A stretch of 64,000 nucleotides of DNA. It comes from CAVZBW01 sp963778465 (GTDB lineage Bacteria > Actinomycetota > Acidimicrobiia > Acidimicrobiales > RAAP-2). The position numbers and the translations under genes were made by a program. This document shows, piece after piece, positions 1 to 8,739 of the stretch. The stretch is taken from NCBI GenBank assembly GCA_963778465.1, contig CAVZUK010000003.1, forward strand, positions 62,001 through 126,000, given 5' to 3'. Position 1 is the first letter of the stretch; each line of letters opens with the position of its first letter. The notes below the pieces were generated by a model. It was not told the origin of the DNA. It saw only the letters and a list, made by a program, of their open reading frames with translations, and made no database searches.

Positions 1-1479
1 GTCGAGGCTGGTCTGCGAGCCGGTCACGATCGGGGCCAGCTGGTGGTCGTACCAACCGTCGGAGTCGTCATCGGTGACCACCACCGCGGTCGAGGACCAG
101 CTCGGCAGGCGCTCCAGCTGGTTGATCGTGCCGACCAGCCAGTTCTGCTCGTCGAGGGGGTCCGAGTAGCCGGCGTGCCCGTCCTGGTAGGCGGGCGCCT
201 TCAGGTAGGAGACAGACGGCAGGTTGCCGTTGCTGGCCGCCGCCCAGAAGTCGGCCAGGTCGTACTGGTGGTTGGCCTGGTCGGTGCGACCGATCGCGGC
301 CACCGAGGTCGGCGGCTTGTGCATCGGGTTGGCCGTGGAGGCGTAGTACTCGAACGGCTCGTGGTGAGGGATGTAGTCGACCACGCTCGAGCCACCGACG
401 TTCTTGTGCTCCTCCGAGCAGATCTGGGCCGTGGTCGGCGCCGTCCCGTGACCGGGCACGTAGCCGTCGTCGAACCCGCCCTCGAACCAGCCCCACGTGA
501 CGCCGGACTTGGTGAGCTGCTCGCCGATGTTGTTGCCGCCCATGGCGATCGTCGACGCCGGCGTGTTCCCGTCGCCGCCGTCGGCCTTGGGCAGGTACGA
601 GCAGACGTCGTAGGTGGGATCGGCGTCGCTGTACGTCGTGCCGGGACCGGCCGGGGGCTGCTGGTCCACTCCCGTGATGCCCGTCGTGAGGTTCGACGAC
701 GCGACGCTGGAGGAGTTGTACCCCGTCGGGGCGGCGCATGCGGGCGCGTTGATGGTCGCCGACGTCGGCCCGCAGATCGCACCGTAGGTCTGGGCCGCCG
801 ACACGTTGAGCGCGCCGGGCGTGGAGGGCCCGTAGGTCGTGCCGTACATGTTGTCGCTCATGGAGAAGTGCTGGGCGTAGTTCCACAGGGCGGTCACCGT
901 GTTGCCGTCGAAGTAGTCCATGACGGCGTAGTTCGAGTCGGCACCCGGTGGAATGGGCGACTTGTTGGTGAGCCCGGCGTTCTCGTCGGTCAGGCACTGG
1001 GAGAGGGTGAGCCCGTTGCCCGTCTCCTGGGCGTAGAGGTCCTCCGCGCCGTGGTCGGCCGCCGCCTGCTCTGCGGAGTAGCCGTGGTCCTGGTCGCACG
1101 TCATGGCGTCGCTACGGTCGAGCCGCAGCGGGTTGGACAGGTTGCCGTTCTGCGTGAGCAGCGGGCCGGTCGCCTTCGTCTTCGTGATCGAGTTGGCCAG
1201 GCCGCTGACCGAGGGGGTGCCCGGCTTCGCGTGGAACGCCGGCTCGCCCGAGGGGTTCGGCGCGAAGGGATAGGTGCCGAAGTAATGATCGAACGACACG
1301 TTCTCGTCGAAGATCACCACCAGGTGCTTGATCGGCGTCTTGGTCGCCCCCGGTGTCGCCGGGGGCGGGCTCCCGAGGGCGCCCGCTGGCGACCCGGAGA
1401 CGCCCCCGAGCGTTAGTCCGCCCCCCACCAGGCCGATCGTCGCCAGCGCGGCAGCCGCGCCTCGTCGGATGTGTCTCAC
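1..1479 (-). CDS. Secreted phosphoesterase (phospholipase C / acid phosphatase family), C-terminus cut by window edge
   Basis: This gene reads leftward and stays open to base 1, so 493 codons of its N-terminal part are visible and the end is missing. It starts at GTG 1479 with a strong GGGAGG ribosome site 5 nt upstream. The N-terminus is basic (VRHIRRG), followed by a hydrophobic Ala/Gly-rich segment and a small-residue region, which is a typical signal peptide. The mature part begins with IKHLVVIFDENVSFDHYFGT, the metal-binding entry motif of the phosphoesterase family (PF04185), which covers bacterial phospholipases C and acid phosphatases. Further family landmarks are FSMSDNMYG, and VVVTDDDSDGWYDH near the break. 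It probably hydrolyses phosphate esters outside the cell. The substrate, lipid or small phosphomonoester, cannot be told from this fragment. Confidence 0.88.
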   Translation of the reverse strand, partial: MRHIRRGAAAALATIGLVGGGLTLGGVSGSPAGALGSPPPATPGATKTPIKHLVVIFDENVSFDHYFGTYPFAPNPSGEPAFHAKPGTPSVSGLANSITKTKATGPLLTQNGNLSNPLRLDRSDAMTCDQDHGYSAEQAAADHGAEDLYAQETGNGLTLSQCLTDENAGLTNKSPIPPGADSNYAVMDYFDGNTVTALWNYAQHFSMSDNMYGTTYGPSTPGALNVSAAQTYGAICGPTSATINAPACAAPTGYNSSSVASSNLTTGITGVDQQPPAGPGTTYSDADPTYDVCSYLPKADGGDGNTPASTIAMGGNNIGEQLTKSGVTWGWFEGGFDDGYVPGHGTAPTTAQICSEEHKNVGGSSVVDYIPHHEPFEYYASTANPMHKPPTSVAAIGRTDQANHQYDLADFWAAASNGNLPSVSYLKAPAYQDGHAGYSDPLDEQNWLVGTINQLERLPSWSSTAVVVTDDDSDGWYDHQLAPIVTGSQTSLD

Positions 1480-1635
1480 CCAAGCCTCCCTCTGTCGTTC
1501 GATACCGCCGACTGCTGGTATAGGTGAGTTCGTAACCCATCTGGTAACCGTCCGAAGAACACGCGGTGACGCAGAGACAAAATGTCGGTGACGCGAGCCG
1601 CGGGCCCTGCCTCCCGGACGCGGCAGGATGGCGTC

Positions 1636-2376
1636 ATGTCCACGAGCAACCTCCTCGAGCAGATACGCGAGTACTGGGACGAGGACGCGTCCACGTACGA
1701 CGACTCCCTCCAGCACCGGCCCCGCGATCCCGCCGTGATGGCCGCATGGACGGCGGCTCTCGAGGAACTGCTCGGGCCGCCCGCCCGGGTCCTCGACTGC
1801 GGCGCCGGGACCGGGTTCCTGAGCCTGATCGCCGCCCGCCTCGGTCACCGGGTGACCGCCCTCGACCTCTCGGGGCGCATGCTCGAACGGCTACGGGAGC
1901 GGGCCCGTCGCGAGGGGCTGGCCATCGAGACGATCGAAGGAGCGGCCCACGAGCCACCCGGGCACCACGACGTCGTCGTGGAGCGTCACCTCCTGTGGAC
2001 CCTGCCCGATCCCCATCTCGCCCTCCGGGCGTGGCGCGGCGCCGCCCCCACCGGCCGCCTGGTCCTCGTCGAGAGCCTCTGGGGCGCCGCCGACCCTCTG
2101 ACCGCCTACCGCAACCGGGCGCGCCACCAGATCGAGCGGCTGCGGCGGACGGCCCCCGAGCACCACGCGGAGTACCCCGAGTCGCTGCGATCCGCCCTGC
2201 CGCTCGGCCGGGGCACCGCACCCTCGGCCCTGGTCGACTCGGTGATCGCGGCGGGTTGGCGGAGGCCTCGGCTCCGGAGGCTGCGCGACGTCGAGTGGGC
2301 GGAGCGGTCCCGCCTCCCACTCCCCGAGCGCCTGGTCGGCACCTCCCCGCGCTTGGCGGTGGTCGCCGACGCGTAG
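1636..2376 (+). CDS. Class I SAM-dependent methyltransferase
   Basis: The predicted protein has 246 residues. The SAM-binding motif I is VLDCGAGTGFLSL at about residues 52-64, followed by VTALDLSGRML, whose acidic residue would bind the ribose. This is the layout of small-molecule class I methyltransferases (Methyltransf_11/25 type). I chose ATG 1636 because the N-terminus MSTSNLLEQIREYWDEDAS resembles the usual start of this group. An in-frame ATG at 1582 would add 18 residues that look unlike the family. No strong Shine-Dalgarno is visible at either site. It diverges from the phosphoesterase gene and converges on the FUSC gene. The substrate is unknown. Confidence 0.78.
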   Translation: MSTSNLLEQIREYWDEDASTYDDSLQHRPRDPAVMAAWTAALEELLGPPARVLDCGAGTGFLSLIAARLGHRVTALDLSGRMLERLRERARREGLAIETIEGAAHEPPGHHDVVVERHLLWTLPDPHLALRAWRGAAPTGRLVLVESLWGAADPLTAYRNRARHQIERLRRTAPEHHAEYPESLRSALPLGRGTAPSALVDSVIAAGWRRPRLRRLRDVEWAERSRLPLPERLVGTSPRLAVVADA

Positions 2377-2390
2377 GCGGAGGTCGGCGG

Positions 2391-2430
2391 GTTCGGCGAG
2401 GTTCGGCGAGGTTCGGCGAGGTTCGGCAAG
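2391..2430. repeat. Tandem 10-bp repeat, four copies
   Basis: GTTCGGCGAG occurs three times head to tail at 2391-2420, followed by a fourth copy with one change (GTTCGGCAAG) at 2421-2430. The array lies in the short gap between the convergent methyltransferase and FUSC genes. Confidence 0.9.
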
Positions 2431-2466
2431 GCGGCGGATGGGCGGAGCTCGAGAAGCTGGCCTCGA

Positions 2467-4905
2467 TCAGGCCCGGCCCGAGCTCCACAGCGGGACGGGC
2501 CGCCCCGTCTGCCACAGCCCCCGGGCGCGAGCGACGATGGGCTCGAGCCGGCGCAGGTCCTCCAGGTCCTCGCACGCCCAGAGCAGCCTCATCATCACGA
2601 GCGCGGCGCCGGAGGCCCGGGTCGACCGGACGTCGTCGAGCGCCGTCGCCAGCGCGCCGAGCAGCTCGGGGTGCCGGGGTTGGGGCGGGATGTCGGTGCG
2701 ATGCCCGCCGAGGGCCTCGCGGACACCGAGGTACCAGCGGCGTACGTCGTCACACGCCAGCCGCAGCTCGTCCCCCGCCAGCCGGACGCTCGGGTGGTCC
2801 CGAAGGTCGAAGGTCTCGCCCGACATCGACAGCCGCGGCAGGTTCGCGACCGAGTCGGCGGCCTGACGCACCTCGACCGCACCCGCCATCAGGGTGAAGA
2901 GATCGGTCGTCTTGACCTCCTTCGCCCCCCGGTCGACGAGGTAGTCGCGGAACGCGTCGTCGAGCACCCGCCCAGCCTCCCGGGAGGCGATCTCGGTGCT
3001 CGACACGTCGACGACGCGGTCGGGGTTCATGATGCGTTGGATGCCGGCCTGGAGATAGTCCGCGCTCGTGGCGTAGGCCCGGCAGAGGTTCACCCCGAGC
3101 AGGCGGGTCGCGCCCCGTGGCCAGAAGAGGAGCCCCACGAGGAGCGCCACGCCGCAGCCGATCGCCACGTCCTGGATCCGCACGAGCCCCACGCTCCACC
3201 CGGTCGGCTGGATGATGTTGAAGAGGATCACCACGACGAGCGTGAAGGCAGCCTGGCCGGCGACGAAGCTTCCGACCACCGGCGCGACCGCCGCCACGAG
3301 GACGGCGATCGGCAGGAGGATCCACAGGACCACGGTGTGGACCCCGAGGGCCCACAGGAGGAGCGACGCGATGACGACCCCGGCCACGGTCCCTGCGACC
3401 GCCCGGATCGCGGTGCGGCCGGTGTTGACGGCGCTCGAACGGAGGACCGAGAGGACGCCGAGCGCCACCCAGAAGCCGTGTTGGACGTCGGTCAGGTCGA
3501 CCACCAGGATCGCCAAGCCCAGCGCCAGCCCTCCGCGGATGCTGTTGCGCAGCCAGGCCGAATCCGGGTCGGCGTAGAAGGCGAGCCGGGCCCACGCCGC
3601 CCGGAGGAACCCTTCGATCCGCTGCCGCCAGGACAGCATCCCGCGCCCGGCGGCCACGACGATGTCGTCGAGCGCGGTGGTCACCGCACAGGTGAGGGCG
3701 CGGGCCCGAAAGGCGGGGTCGAGGGTTCGGTGCAGCCACTCCTCGTCCCGGTCGAGGTCTCCCTCGTCCCCGGGGAGCTCGGCGAGCGCGTCCCGTTGAG
3801 CGGAGGGAACGGCACCCGAACCGGAAGCGTCGGCACCGCCCGCAGGATCGGAATCGAAGCCGATGTAGTGGCGCATCCCAAGGTAGACGCCCCGTCGGCG
3901 CATCTCCTGCAGGTGCGCCGACTGCTCCTTCAGCCGGGCGACGGTCTCGGCGCGGGCCACGCCCTTGGTCCCGAGCTCGCGGAGGACGTCCGCCCCCGTC
4001 CGCAGCGCCTGGGAGTCGGCCCGCAGGAACTCGTCCGCCTCGGGCGACGGGGTCGGGTCCTGGCGGAAATACACCGTCGACCTCCTCACCTGCGCGACGG
4101 TCCACCGGAGATGCCCGACGAGCTTGCACAGGACCTGGTCGCTCGGCACGACCCCGGCCGGCAGGACGTTGCCGGCGTCGAAGATCTCGAGGAGGGAACG
4201 GACCGCTCGGTCGAGCTGCGTCTGCTCATCCTGTCGGGACAGTCCCGCCCGCCCGGCGGAGATGAGGTCGGCCATCGCATCCGCGGTCTCGGCGAGGCGC
4301 AGCCGGAGGCGGCCCTGGCCACGGGGCGGCCAGATCAGCATGGCCGCGGGGATGGAGAGCGCGGCGGCGATGGCCACCCCGGCCAGTCGGGCGGGGATCT
4401 GATCGGCGTCGACCGGCACCGCCACCGAGAGCATGAGAAAGAGAAGGGTCGCCGTGGTCGCCTGCGCCGACAGCGGGCTGAGCACCGCGGAGAACAGCAC
4501 GGCGAAGACGAGGACCGCCGTGACCGGCACCGCGGCGGCGGTCACCTGTGAGGAGGCCGTCCCGACCACCACGAGGAACGCCCCGACGAGGACCAAGACG
4601 ACGAAGGCCCGCAGCCGGACCTTCTGCCGGCCGGTCACCTCGACCATCAGGAGGAGGGCGAAGGCGCCGAAGGCGCTGAAGAGGGCGATCTGCGAGTTGC
4701 CGGTCGCCTGGCCGAAGGCGAAGCTGATCGGGACGGTCACTGCCGCCCGGATCCCCCTCTGGACCGCCGGGACCATGAGGCGCCGATCGGAGAGTCGCTC
4801 GCGCCAGGTCCGGACGACCGTGGCGAGCCAGCCGGTCGCCTTTCGTTCCACGGCGAGGCCCTCGGCGACCGGTCCTTCCGCCACGGGTCCCTCTGCTAGA
4901 GACAC
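2467..4905 (-). CDS. FUSC family membrane protein (putative aromatic-acid or toxic-compound exporter)
   Basis: The product is about 812 residues with the two-halved FUSC architecture. One block of about six hydrophobic segments lies near residues 35-190, beginning RGIRAAVTVPISFAFGQATG. A long soluble linker with charged helices follows, then a second block at about 470-630 (WLRNSIRGGLALGLAILVVD onward) and a soluble tail. Members such as AaeB and YccS are thought to export small aromatic acids. The frame remains open upstream to 5076, but I place the start at GTG 4905, because a longer form would run into the divergent LCP gene. An odd feature is a repeated AEGPVAEGPVAEG stretch right after that start. 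There is no good ribosome site, so the start is uncertain. Confidence 0.72.
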   Translation of the reverse strand: MSLAEGPVAEGPVAEGLAVERKATGWLATVVRTWRERLSDRRLMVPAVQRGIRAAVTVPISFAFGQATGNSQIALFSAFGAFALLLMVEVTGRQKVRLRAFVVLVLVGAFLVVVGTASSQVTAAAVPVTAVLVFAVLFSAVLSPLSAQATTATLLFLMLSVAVPVDADQIPARLAGVAIAAALSIPAAMLIWPPRGQGRLRLRLAETADAMADLISAGRAGLSRQDEQTQLDRAVRSLLEIFDAGNVLPAGVVPSDQVLCKLVGHLRWTVAQVRRSTVYFRQDPTPSPEADEFLRADSQALRTGADVLRELGTKGVARAETVARLKEQSAHLQEMRRRGVYLGMRHYIGFDSDPAGGADASGSGAVPSAQRDALAELPGDEGDLDRDEEWLHRTLDPAFRARALTCAVTTALDDIVVAAGRGMLSWRQRIEGFLRAAWARLAFYADPDSAWLRNSIRGGLALGLAILVVDLTDVQHGFWVALGVLSVLRSSAVNTGRTAIRAVAGTVAGVVIASLLLWALGVHTVVLWILLPIAVLVAAVAPVVGSFVAGQAAFTLVVVILFNIIQPTGWSVGLVRIQDVAIGCGVALLVGLLFWPRGATRLLGVNLCRAYATSADYLQAGIQRIMNPDRVVDVSSTEIASREAGRVLDDAFRDYLVDRGAKEVKTTDLFTLMAGAVEVRQAADSVANLPRLSMSGETFDLRDHPSVRLAGDELRLACDDVRRWYLGVREALGGHRTDIPPQPRHPELLGALATALDDVRSTRASGAALVMMRLLWACEDLEDLRRLEPIVARARGLWQTGRPVPLWSSGRA

Positions 4906-4985
4906 AGCGGCAGTGTAGAGAGGTTGGCCGCCCCGAGCTGCCCGGACGCGTACCTTTCGTGGGACCTCCGGGCTAGGTTCTCGGC

Positions 4986-6650
4986 GTGTCGCGCGGCCGG
5001 GGTCCAGCCCACGCCGCTGGGGCCAGAGGGGACCGGCCCGGCGACCCGGCGACGTCGTCGTCGGGCTCGCAGCCACCCGGGGGGCCCGCGGAGCCGCCCG
5101 AGGGCCCGAGAAAGCGGTGGTCCTCGAAGCGCCGGCGGCGTCTGAAGCGCACCCTGCTCGTCTTCTGCCTGCTGATCGTGCTGCTCGTGGGCGCGGTGGC
5201 CGGCTACGCCTGGTACCTCAACAGCCAGATCCACCGGATCGCGGTCCACAACCTGGCGAGCGCACCCAAGGGGGTGGACAACGCGACCGAGAACATCTTG
5301 ATGGTGGGTTCGACCTCGCGCTGCGCCCTCAAGGTGCAGAACCCCGCCTACGGCCTCTGCTCGCAGGGGGTCAACGGCGTCAACAGCGATGTCATCATGA
5401 TCCTCCACCTCAATCCGGCCAACAACTCGGTGTCGATCCTGTCGATCCCCCGGGATCTCTTCGTCCCCAACGCCCGCACCGACGGCGCCAACAAGATCGA
5501 CGCCGCCCTCGCCGACGGGCCGAGCCAGCTGGTGAACACCATCGAGGAGGACTTCGGTATCCCGATCCAGGACTACGTGGAGCTCAACTTCGACACGTTC
5601 GCCAACGTGGTCGACGCCCTGGGGGGCATCAACATGTACTTCCCCGAGCCCGTCTACGACGCCTACTCCGGGCTCCAGGTCCTGACTCCCGGGTGCCGCC
5701 ACCTCAACGGCTACCAAGCCCTGCAGGTCGTGCGCGCCCGGCACCTCCAGTACAAGGGCCCCGAGGTCACCTCCGACGACGTGACGTACTGGCCCCAGGA
5801 GGCGGAGAGCGACCTGGCCCGGATCCGGCGGGACCACGAGTTTCTGCGGGTGCTCGCCGCAGCGGTGGCCAAGCAGGGCCTCGGCGACCCCCTCACCGAC
5901 CAGAAACTGGTCTCGTCGGTCGCCCCGCAGCTCACGGTCAACCAGGGCTTCGGCACCGCCCACATGCTCAACCTGGTGCTGACCTACCACGGGATCAACC
6001 CGCAGACGGCGCCGCAGCTCACCATCCCGGTCATGGAATCGACCTCCAACGACTACTCCTACCAGGGCTACGACTACGGGAACATCGAGTTCCCGAGCTA
6101 CCCACAGGATCGGCAGGCCATCGACGCCGCTCTCGGGCTCGACAGCCACGCCAACACCTACCAGGGCGGATCCCTGCCCAAGCCCGGCAACGTGACCGTG
6201 TCGGTGCTCAACGGGACGGGCGCCTACAACCAGGCGAGCGACACCGGCTCGGCCCTGCAGGCTCTCGGCTTCAAGGTCACGGGCCTGAGTGACACCACCC
6301 CGGTGGGCCAGGAGTCCGAGACCCTCGTCACGTACTCGTCGGTCGCCAGCATCGGTGCCGCCGAAGCGGTCGCCAACTCCCTCACGGGGGCCGTGATCCT
6401 GCAGCGGGCGCCCACGTACGGCGGGGCCCAGGTGACCGTCGTGACCGGCAGCGACTTCTCCGTCAACGCCCCCCCGAGCGCGGGGTCCTCCACGCCCACC
6501 TCGCCGTCGACCGGGCAGAGCACGACGACCACGACGTCGGGCAGCGGCAGCTCCACGAGCGGGGACTTCCTGACGGCAACGCCGGCCACGTCCGACCTCG
6601 CCCCCTGGGACCCCCGGTCCTGCACGGCCTCGGGCAAGGCCGGGCCGTGA
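4986..6650 (+). CDS. LCP (LytR-CpsA-Psr) family cell-wall ligase with LytR C-terminal domain
   Basis: The predicted protein has 554 residues. The N-terminus is a Pro/Gly-rich cytoplasmic tail ending in a basic patch (WSSKRRRRLKR), followed by one membrane anchor at about residues 54-77. The extracellular LCP domain follows, with NILMVGST, NSDVIMILHLNP, SILSIPRDLFV and the Arg-rich RARHLQY region that binds the pyrophosphate of lipid-linked donors. At about 400-490 a LytR_C domain is recognisable (VTVSVLNGTGAYNQASDTGS). A Ser/Thr-rich low-complexity stretch lies near the end. LCP enzymes transfer glycopolymers such as arabinogalactan or teichoic acids onto peptidoglycan. The start is GTG 4986, and an 80-bp divergent promoter gap separates it from the FUSC gene. 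Confidence 0.88.
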   Translation: MSRGRGPAHAAGARGDRPGDPATSSSGSQPPGGPAEPPEGPRKRWSSKRRRRLKRTLLVFCLLIVLLVGAVAGYAWYLNSQIHRIAVHNLASAPKGVDNATENILMVGSTSRCALKVQNPAYGLCSQGVNGVNSDVIMILHLNPANNSVSILSIPRDLFVPNARTDGANKIDAALADGPSQLVNTIEEDFGIPIQDYVELNFDTFANVVDALGGINMYFPEPVYDAYSGLQVLTPGCRHLNGYQALQVVRARHLQYKGPEVTSDDVTYWPQEAESDLARIRRDHEFLRVLAAAVAKQGLGDPLTDQKLVSSVAPQLTVNQGFGTAHMLNLVLTYHGINPQTAPQLTIPVMESTSNDYSYQGYDYGNIEFPSYPQDRQAIDAALGLDSHANTYQGGSLPKPGNVTVSVLNGTGAYNQASDTGSALQALGFKVTGLSDTTPVGQESETLVTYSSVASIGAAEAVANSLTGAVILQRAPTYGGAQVTVVTGSDFSVNAPPSAGSSTPTSPSTGQSTTTTTSGSGSSTSGDFLTATPATSDLAPWDPRSCTASGKAGP

Positions 6651-6657
6651 GCAGCCC

Positions 6658-7125
6658 ATGCCCCGCCTGAGCGCCGGCCTGCTCCTGTACCGGACCGTCG
6701 AGGACCACGTGGAGGTGCTGCTGGTGCACCCCGGTGGGCCGTTTTGGGCTCGCCGTGACGAAGGGGCCTGGTCGGTGCCGAAGGGGGAGTACGACCCCGA
6801 GGGGGATGCCCTGTCCGCCGCCGAGCGCGAGTTCGCCGAAGAGCTCGGTGCGCCCGCCCCCCACGGGGACCGGCGCTCCCTCGGCGAGGTGACGCAGTCG
6901 GGAGGAAAGCGCGTACAGGTCTGGGCGGTCGCCGGAGACTTCGACGCGCACGACATCGAGAGCAACACCTTCGAGATCGAATGGCCGAAGGGGTCCGGCC
7001 GGCGCCGGAGCTTCCCCGAGGTCGACCGCGCCGAATGGTGGGCGCTCGCTGACGCCCGGTCCAAGCTCGTGACCGGGCAGCGCGCCTTCGTCGATCGTCT
7101 CGAGCAGCTGCTCTCGCACGCGTAG
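6658..7125 (+). CDS. Nudix hydrolase
   Basis: The product has 155 residues. The Nudix box is seen as GEYDPEGDALSAAEREFAEE followed by LGA, with the core REFAEELG intact. The usual first Glu is displaced by one position (E-G rather than E). PFWARRDEGAWSVPKGEYDP and SGGKRVQVWAVAGDFD match the subgroup annotated as general NTP or diadenosine-polyphosphate hydrolases. ATG 6658 lies 7 nt after the LCP stop, so the two genes probably form an operon. The substrate cannot be told from the sequence. Confidence 0.85.
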   Translation: MPRLSAGLLLYRTVEDHVEVLLVHPGGPFWARRDEGAWSVPKGEYDPEGDALSAAEREFAEELGAPAPHGDRRSLGEVTQSGGKRVQVWAVAGDFDAHDIESNTFEIEWPKGSGRRRSFPEVDRAEWWALADARSKLVTGQRAFVDRLEQLLSHA

Positions 7126-7174
7126 TGGGAGGTGACCTCACCGGGCGCCCCCAGGTGCGTCCGCCTCTCGGTCG

Positions 7175-8398
7175 TCATGAACTGTCCTGGTCGATGGGCC
7201 CCCCAGCCCGCCGAGGGGCTCGAGGCTCCTCACTGCCCGCGCCCGGAGGCCTCGCCCGGAGGAGACCTGCCCGGCGATCGCGCTCGGTCTTGTCCCGATG
7301 ATGCGGCCAGCAACGCGGTTGCAGGTTGTCCAGCGACGTCGGTCCCCCATTGGCAACGGGATCCACATGGTCCCACTCGAGCCCGTATCGCCGCCCGCAC
7401 TCGGGCTCGACGCATTTCGCGCCGGTGAAGTCCGGCGGAGATCCCAGCTCCAGCGCCGTTCTGAGCTCGGCGCTGATGTGGCGGCCAAAGTGCCGGACCG
7501 TCTGAACCTGGACCCCGTCGTGGAGGACCGCCTTGATGAAGGCGTCCTCGCCGAGCTCCCGGGCACTCTGGACGGGGATGGGTCCACCGCCCGAGATGTG
7601 ACAGAGCTCGCCGGGGTGCTGATGACCTCGCCGGTACGAGCGGATGTCGCACACCATGACCAGGTCGGACCGTGTCGAGTGGCCCCGCCCGGAGCCCGCC
7701 AACATCGCAGCGAGCGCGTCCGCGGCGTATGAGGAGAAGTCCTCTCGTCCACCCGCGGCGCGGGCCTCCCGCCGTCGGCGATTGGCTTCGGCCTCGACCC
7801 GGTTGACGAGGGGAATGCCCACCTCTGGCGTCAAGGCCCCCGAGAACCGGACCATCCCCTCGCGATCCAAGAAGTGACGGAACTCTCTCAAGCGGTGCTG
7901 ACGCTCGTGCAGGGCCGCGGGATCCGATCGACGGTTGCGCTTCTCGCGCACGGCGTCTCGCAACGCCGACAATCCCGACCGCTTCGCGAGCTCGACCAAT
8001 TCGTGCTCGGCACCCGGCATCTCGGCGTGGCTCCGGCTGATCTCGTGGGCCTGCTGCAACGAGAGCTCGCCCGCGAGCAAGGCCTGCTTGGTCTCCGGAC
8101 ACTCCTCGACGGCCGTGGCAGCCTCGAGCGAGTTGCGTGCGTCTCCGTTGGTGGAACCCATCTGCCGGGAGAGCCAGTCCGCTCCGGTCGAAAATCCCTG
8201 CTCCCGATGGGCTCCCAACTCGACGGCCCGGGCGGCGGCGCGAGCTCGAGCTGCGCTGCACGCCTTCTCGGTGGCCGTCAGCGTTTGCACGGCGCGCACG
8301 CAGTCCCCAGCCGACATCAGGGCGGGATCGAACGTCTCGAGCGCCTGGCGTAGCTGTCGAGCCAGCTGCCAAAGGCCGTCGGACACGCTGCTGGACAC
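7175..8398 (-). CDS. DUF222 / HNH endonuclease (13E12-repeat-like), SOS-regulated
   Basis: About 407 residues from GTG 8398, which has GAGGAG 9 nt upstream. The N-terminal two thirds is a helical DUF222-type region (ADWLSRQMGSTNGDARNSLE, LQQAHEISRSHAEMPGAE). The C-terminal HNH module reads CVEPECGRRYGLEWDHVDP, then NGGPTSLDNLQPRCWPHHRDKT, with zinc-type Cys pairs and the catalytic His. The frame is open much further upstream, but a LexA-type promoter at 8468-8494 would start transcription near 8461, which excludes the longer forms. In mycobacteria the related 13E12 family includes members with LexA sites. The biological target is unknown. The gene converges on the Nudix gene with a 49-bp gap. 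Confidence 0.85.
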   Translation of the reverse strand: MSSSVSDGLWQLARQLRQALETFDPALMSAGDCVRAVQTLTATEKACSAARARAAARAVELGAHREQGFSTGADWLSRQMGSTNGDARNSLEAATAVEECPETKQALLAGELSLQQAHEISRSHAEMPGAEHELVELAKRSGLSALRDAVREKRNRRSDPAALHERQHRLREFRHFLDREGMVRFSGALTPEVGIPLVNRVEAEANRRRREARAAGGREDFSSYAADALAAMLAGSGRGHSTRSDLVMVCDIRSYRRGHQHPGELCHISGGGPIPVQSARELGEDAFIKAVLHDGVQVQTVRHFGRHISAELRTALELGSPPDFTGAKCVEPECGRRYGLEWDHVDPVANGGPTSLDNLQPRCWPHHRDKTERDRRAGLLRARPPGAGSEEPRAPRRAGGPIDQDSS

Positions 8399-8467
8399 GC
8401 CGTCACACTCCTCGCGAATCTTCGTCGTGAGGAGGTCGTTGAGCCCGACCTCGACGGCGCCAACCAC

Positions 8468-8494
8468 AGTATACGAACAGGTGTTCGTAGTCAA
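8468..8494 (-). promoter_or_regulatory. LexA (SOS) box inside the promoter of the HNH/DUF222 gene
   Basis: A perfect inverted repeat TACGAACA-GG-TGTTCGTA spans 8472-8489 and contains CGAAC-N4-GTTCG, the mycobacterial/Bacillus-type SOS box. Reading leftward, TTGACT (8494-8489) and TATACT (8473-8468) form -35 and -10 elements with a 15-bp spacer occupied by the box. This is the expected layout of a LexA-repressed promoter. It sits 70-90 bp upstream of the chosen GTG start at 8398. Confidence 0.82.
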
Positions 8495-8557
8495 GGCGAC
8501 GTGCCCGCCGCGCTCCGACGGCGGCCGCCGGCGGATCGGGGACCTTCGTAGCTGGCA

Positions 8558-8563
8558 TATAGT
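8558..8563 (+). promoter_or_regulatory. Candidate -10 element for the tRNA-Asp/tRNA-Phe pair
   Basis: TATAGT stands 72 nt before the tRNA-Asp gene in an otherwise GC-rich gap, preceded by the AT-richer GGCA. No convincing TTGACA-like -35 is present at 16-18 bp spacing. This is therefore only a plausible start site. Confidence 0.35.
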
Positions 8564-8635
8564 GGGAGTTCGCCCTCGGGCAGGTGTCGCGCCGGACAAC
8601 GGCGAGGCGCCGGATGTTCGAGAAGCGCCGAGTGG

Positions 8636-8710
8636 GGACCTGTGGTGCAGCTCGGAGTGCACGCCGGCCTGTCAAGCCGGAGGTCGCGGGTTCAAATCCC
8701 GTCAGGTCCG
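8636..8710 (+). tRNA. tRNA-Asp (GUC)
   Basis: The 7-bp acceptor stem GGACCTG (8636-8642) pairs with CAGGTCC (8703-8709), with G discriminator at 8710. The anticodon arm CCGGC-CTGTCAA-GCCGG gives anticodon GUC. The T arm GCGGG-TTCAAAT-CCCGT is canonical. CCA is not encoded. Confidence 0.96.
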
Positions 8711-8739
8711 CTCCCGGAAGGGCTCGCCCGTCCGGACCC

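Noticed and set aside
1500..1560. PHO box upstream of the phosphoesterase
   Set aside because: GTAAC elements occur 12 bp apart, not in the 11-bp phase, and lack the TTCACC core seen at 58.0 kb.
2671..4551. Long plus-strand open frame of 626 codons opposite the FUSC gene
   Set aside because: The translation is low-complexity His/Arg/Asp-rich and lies wholly antisense to a clear membrane-protein gene. Long antisense frames are common in high-GC DNA.
8399..8662. Longer N-terminus of the HNH/DUF222 protein
   Set aside because: It would run through the SOS promoter and its LexA box and lacks a ribosome site, whereas GTG 8398 has GAGGAG.
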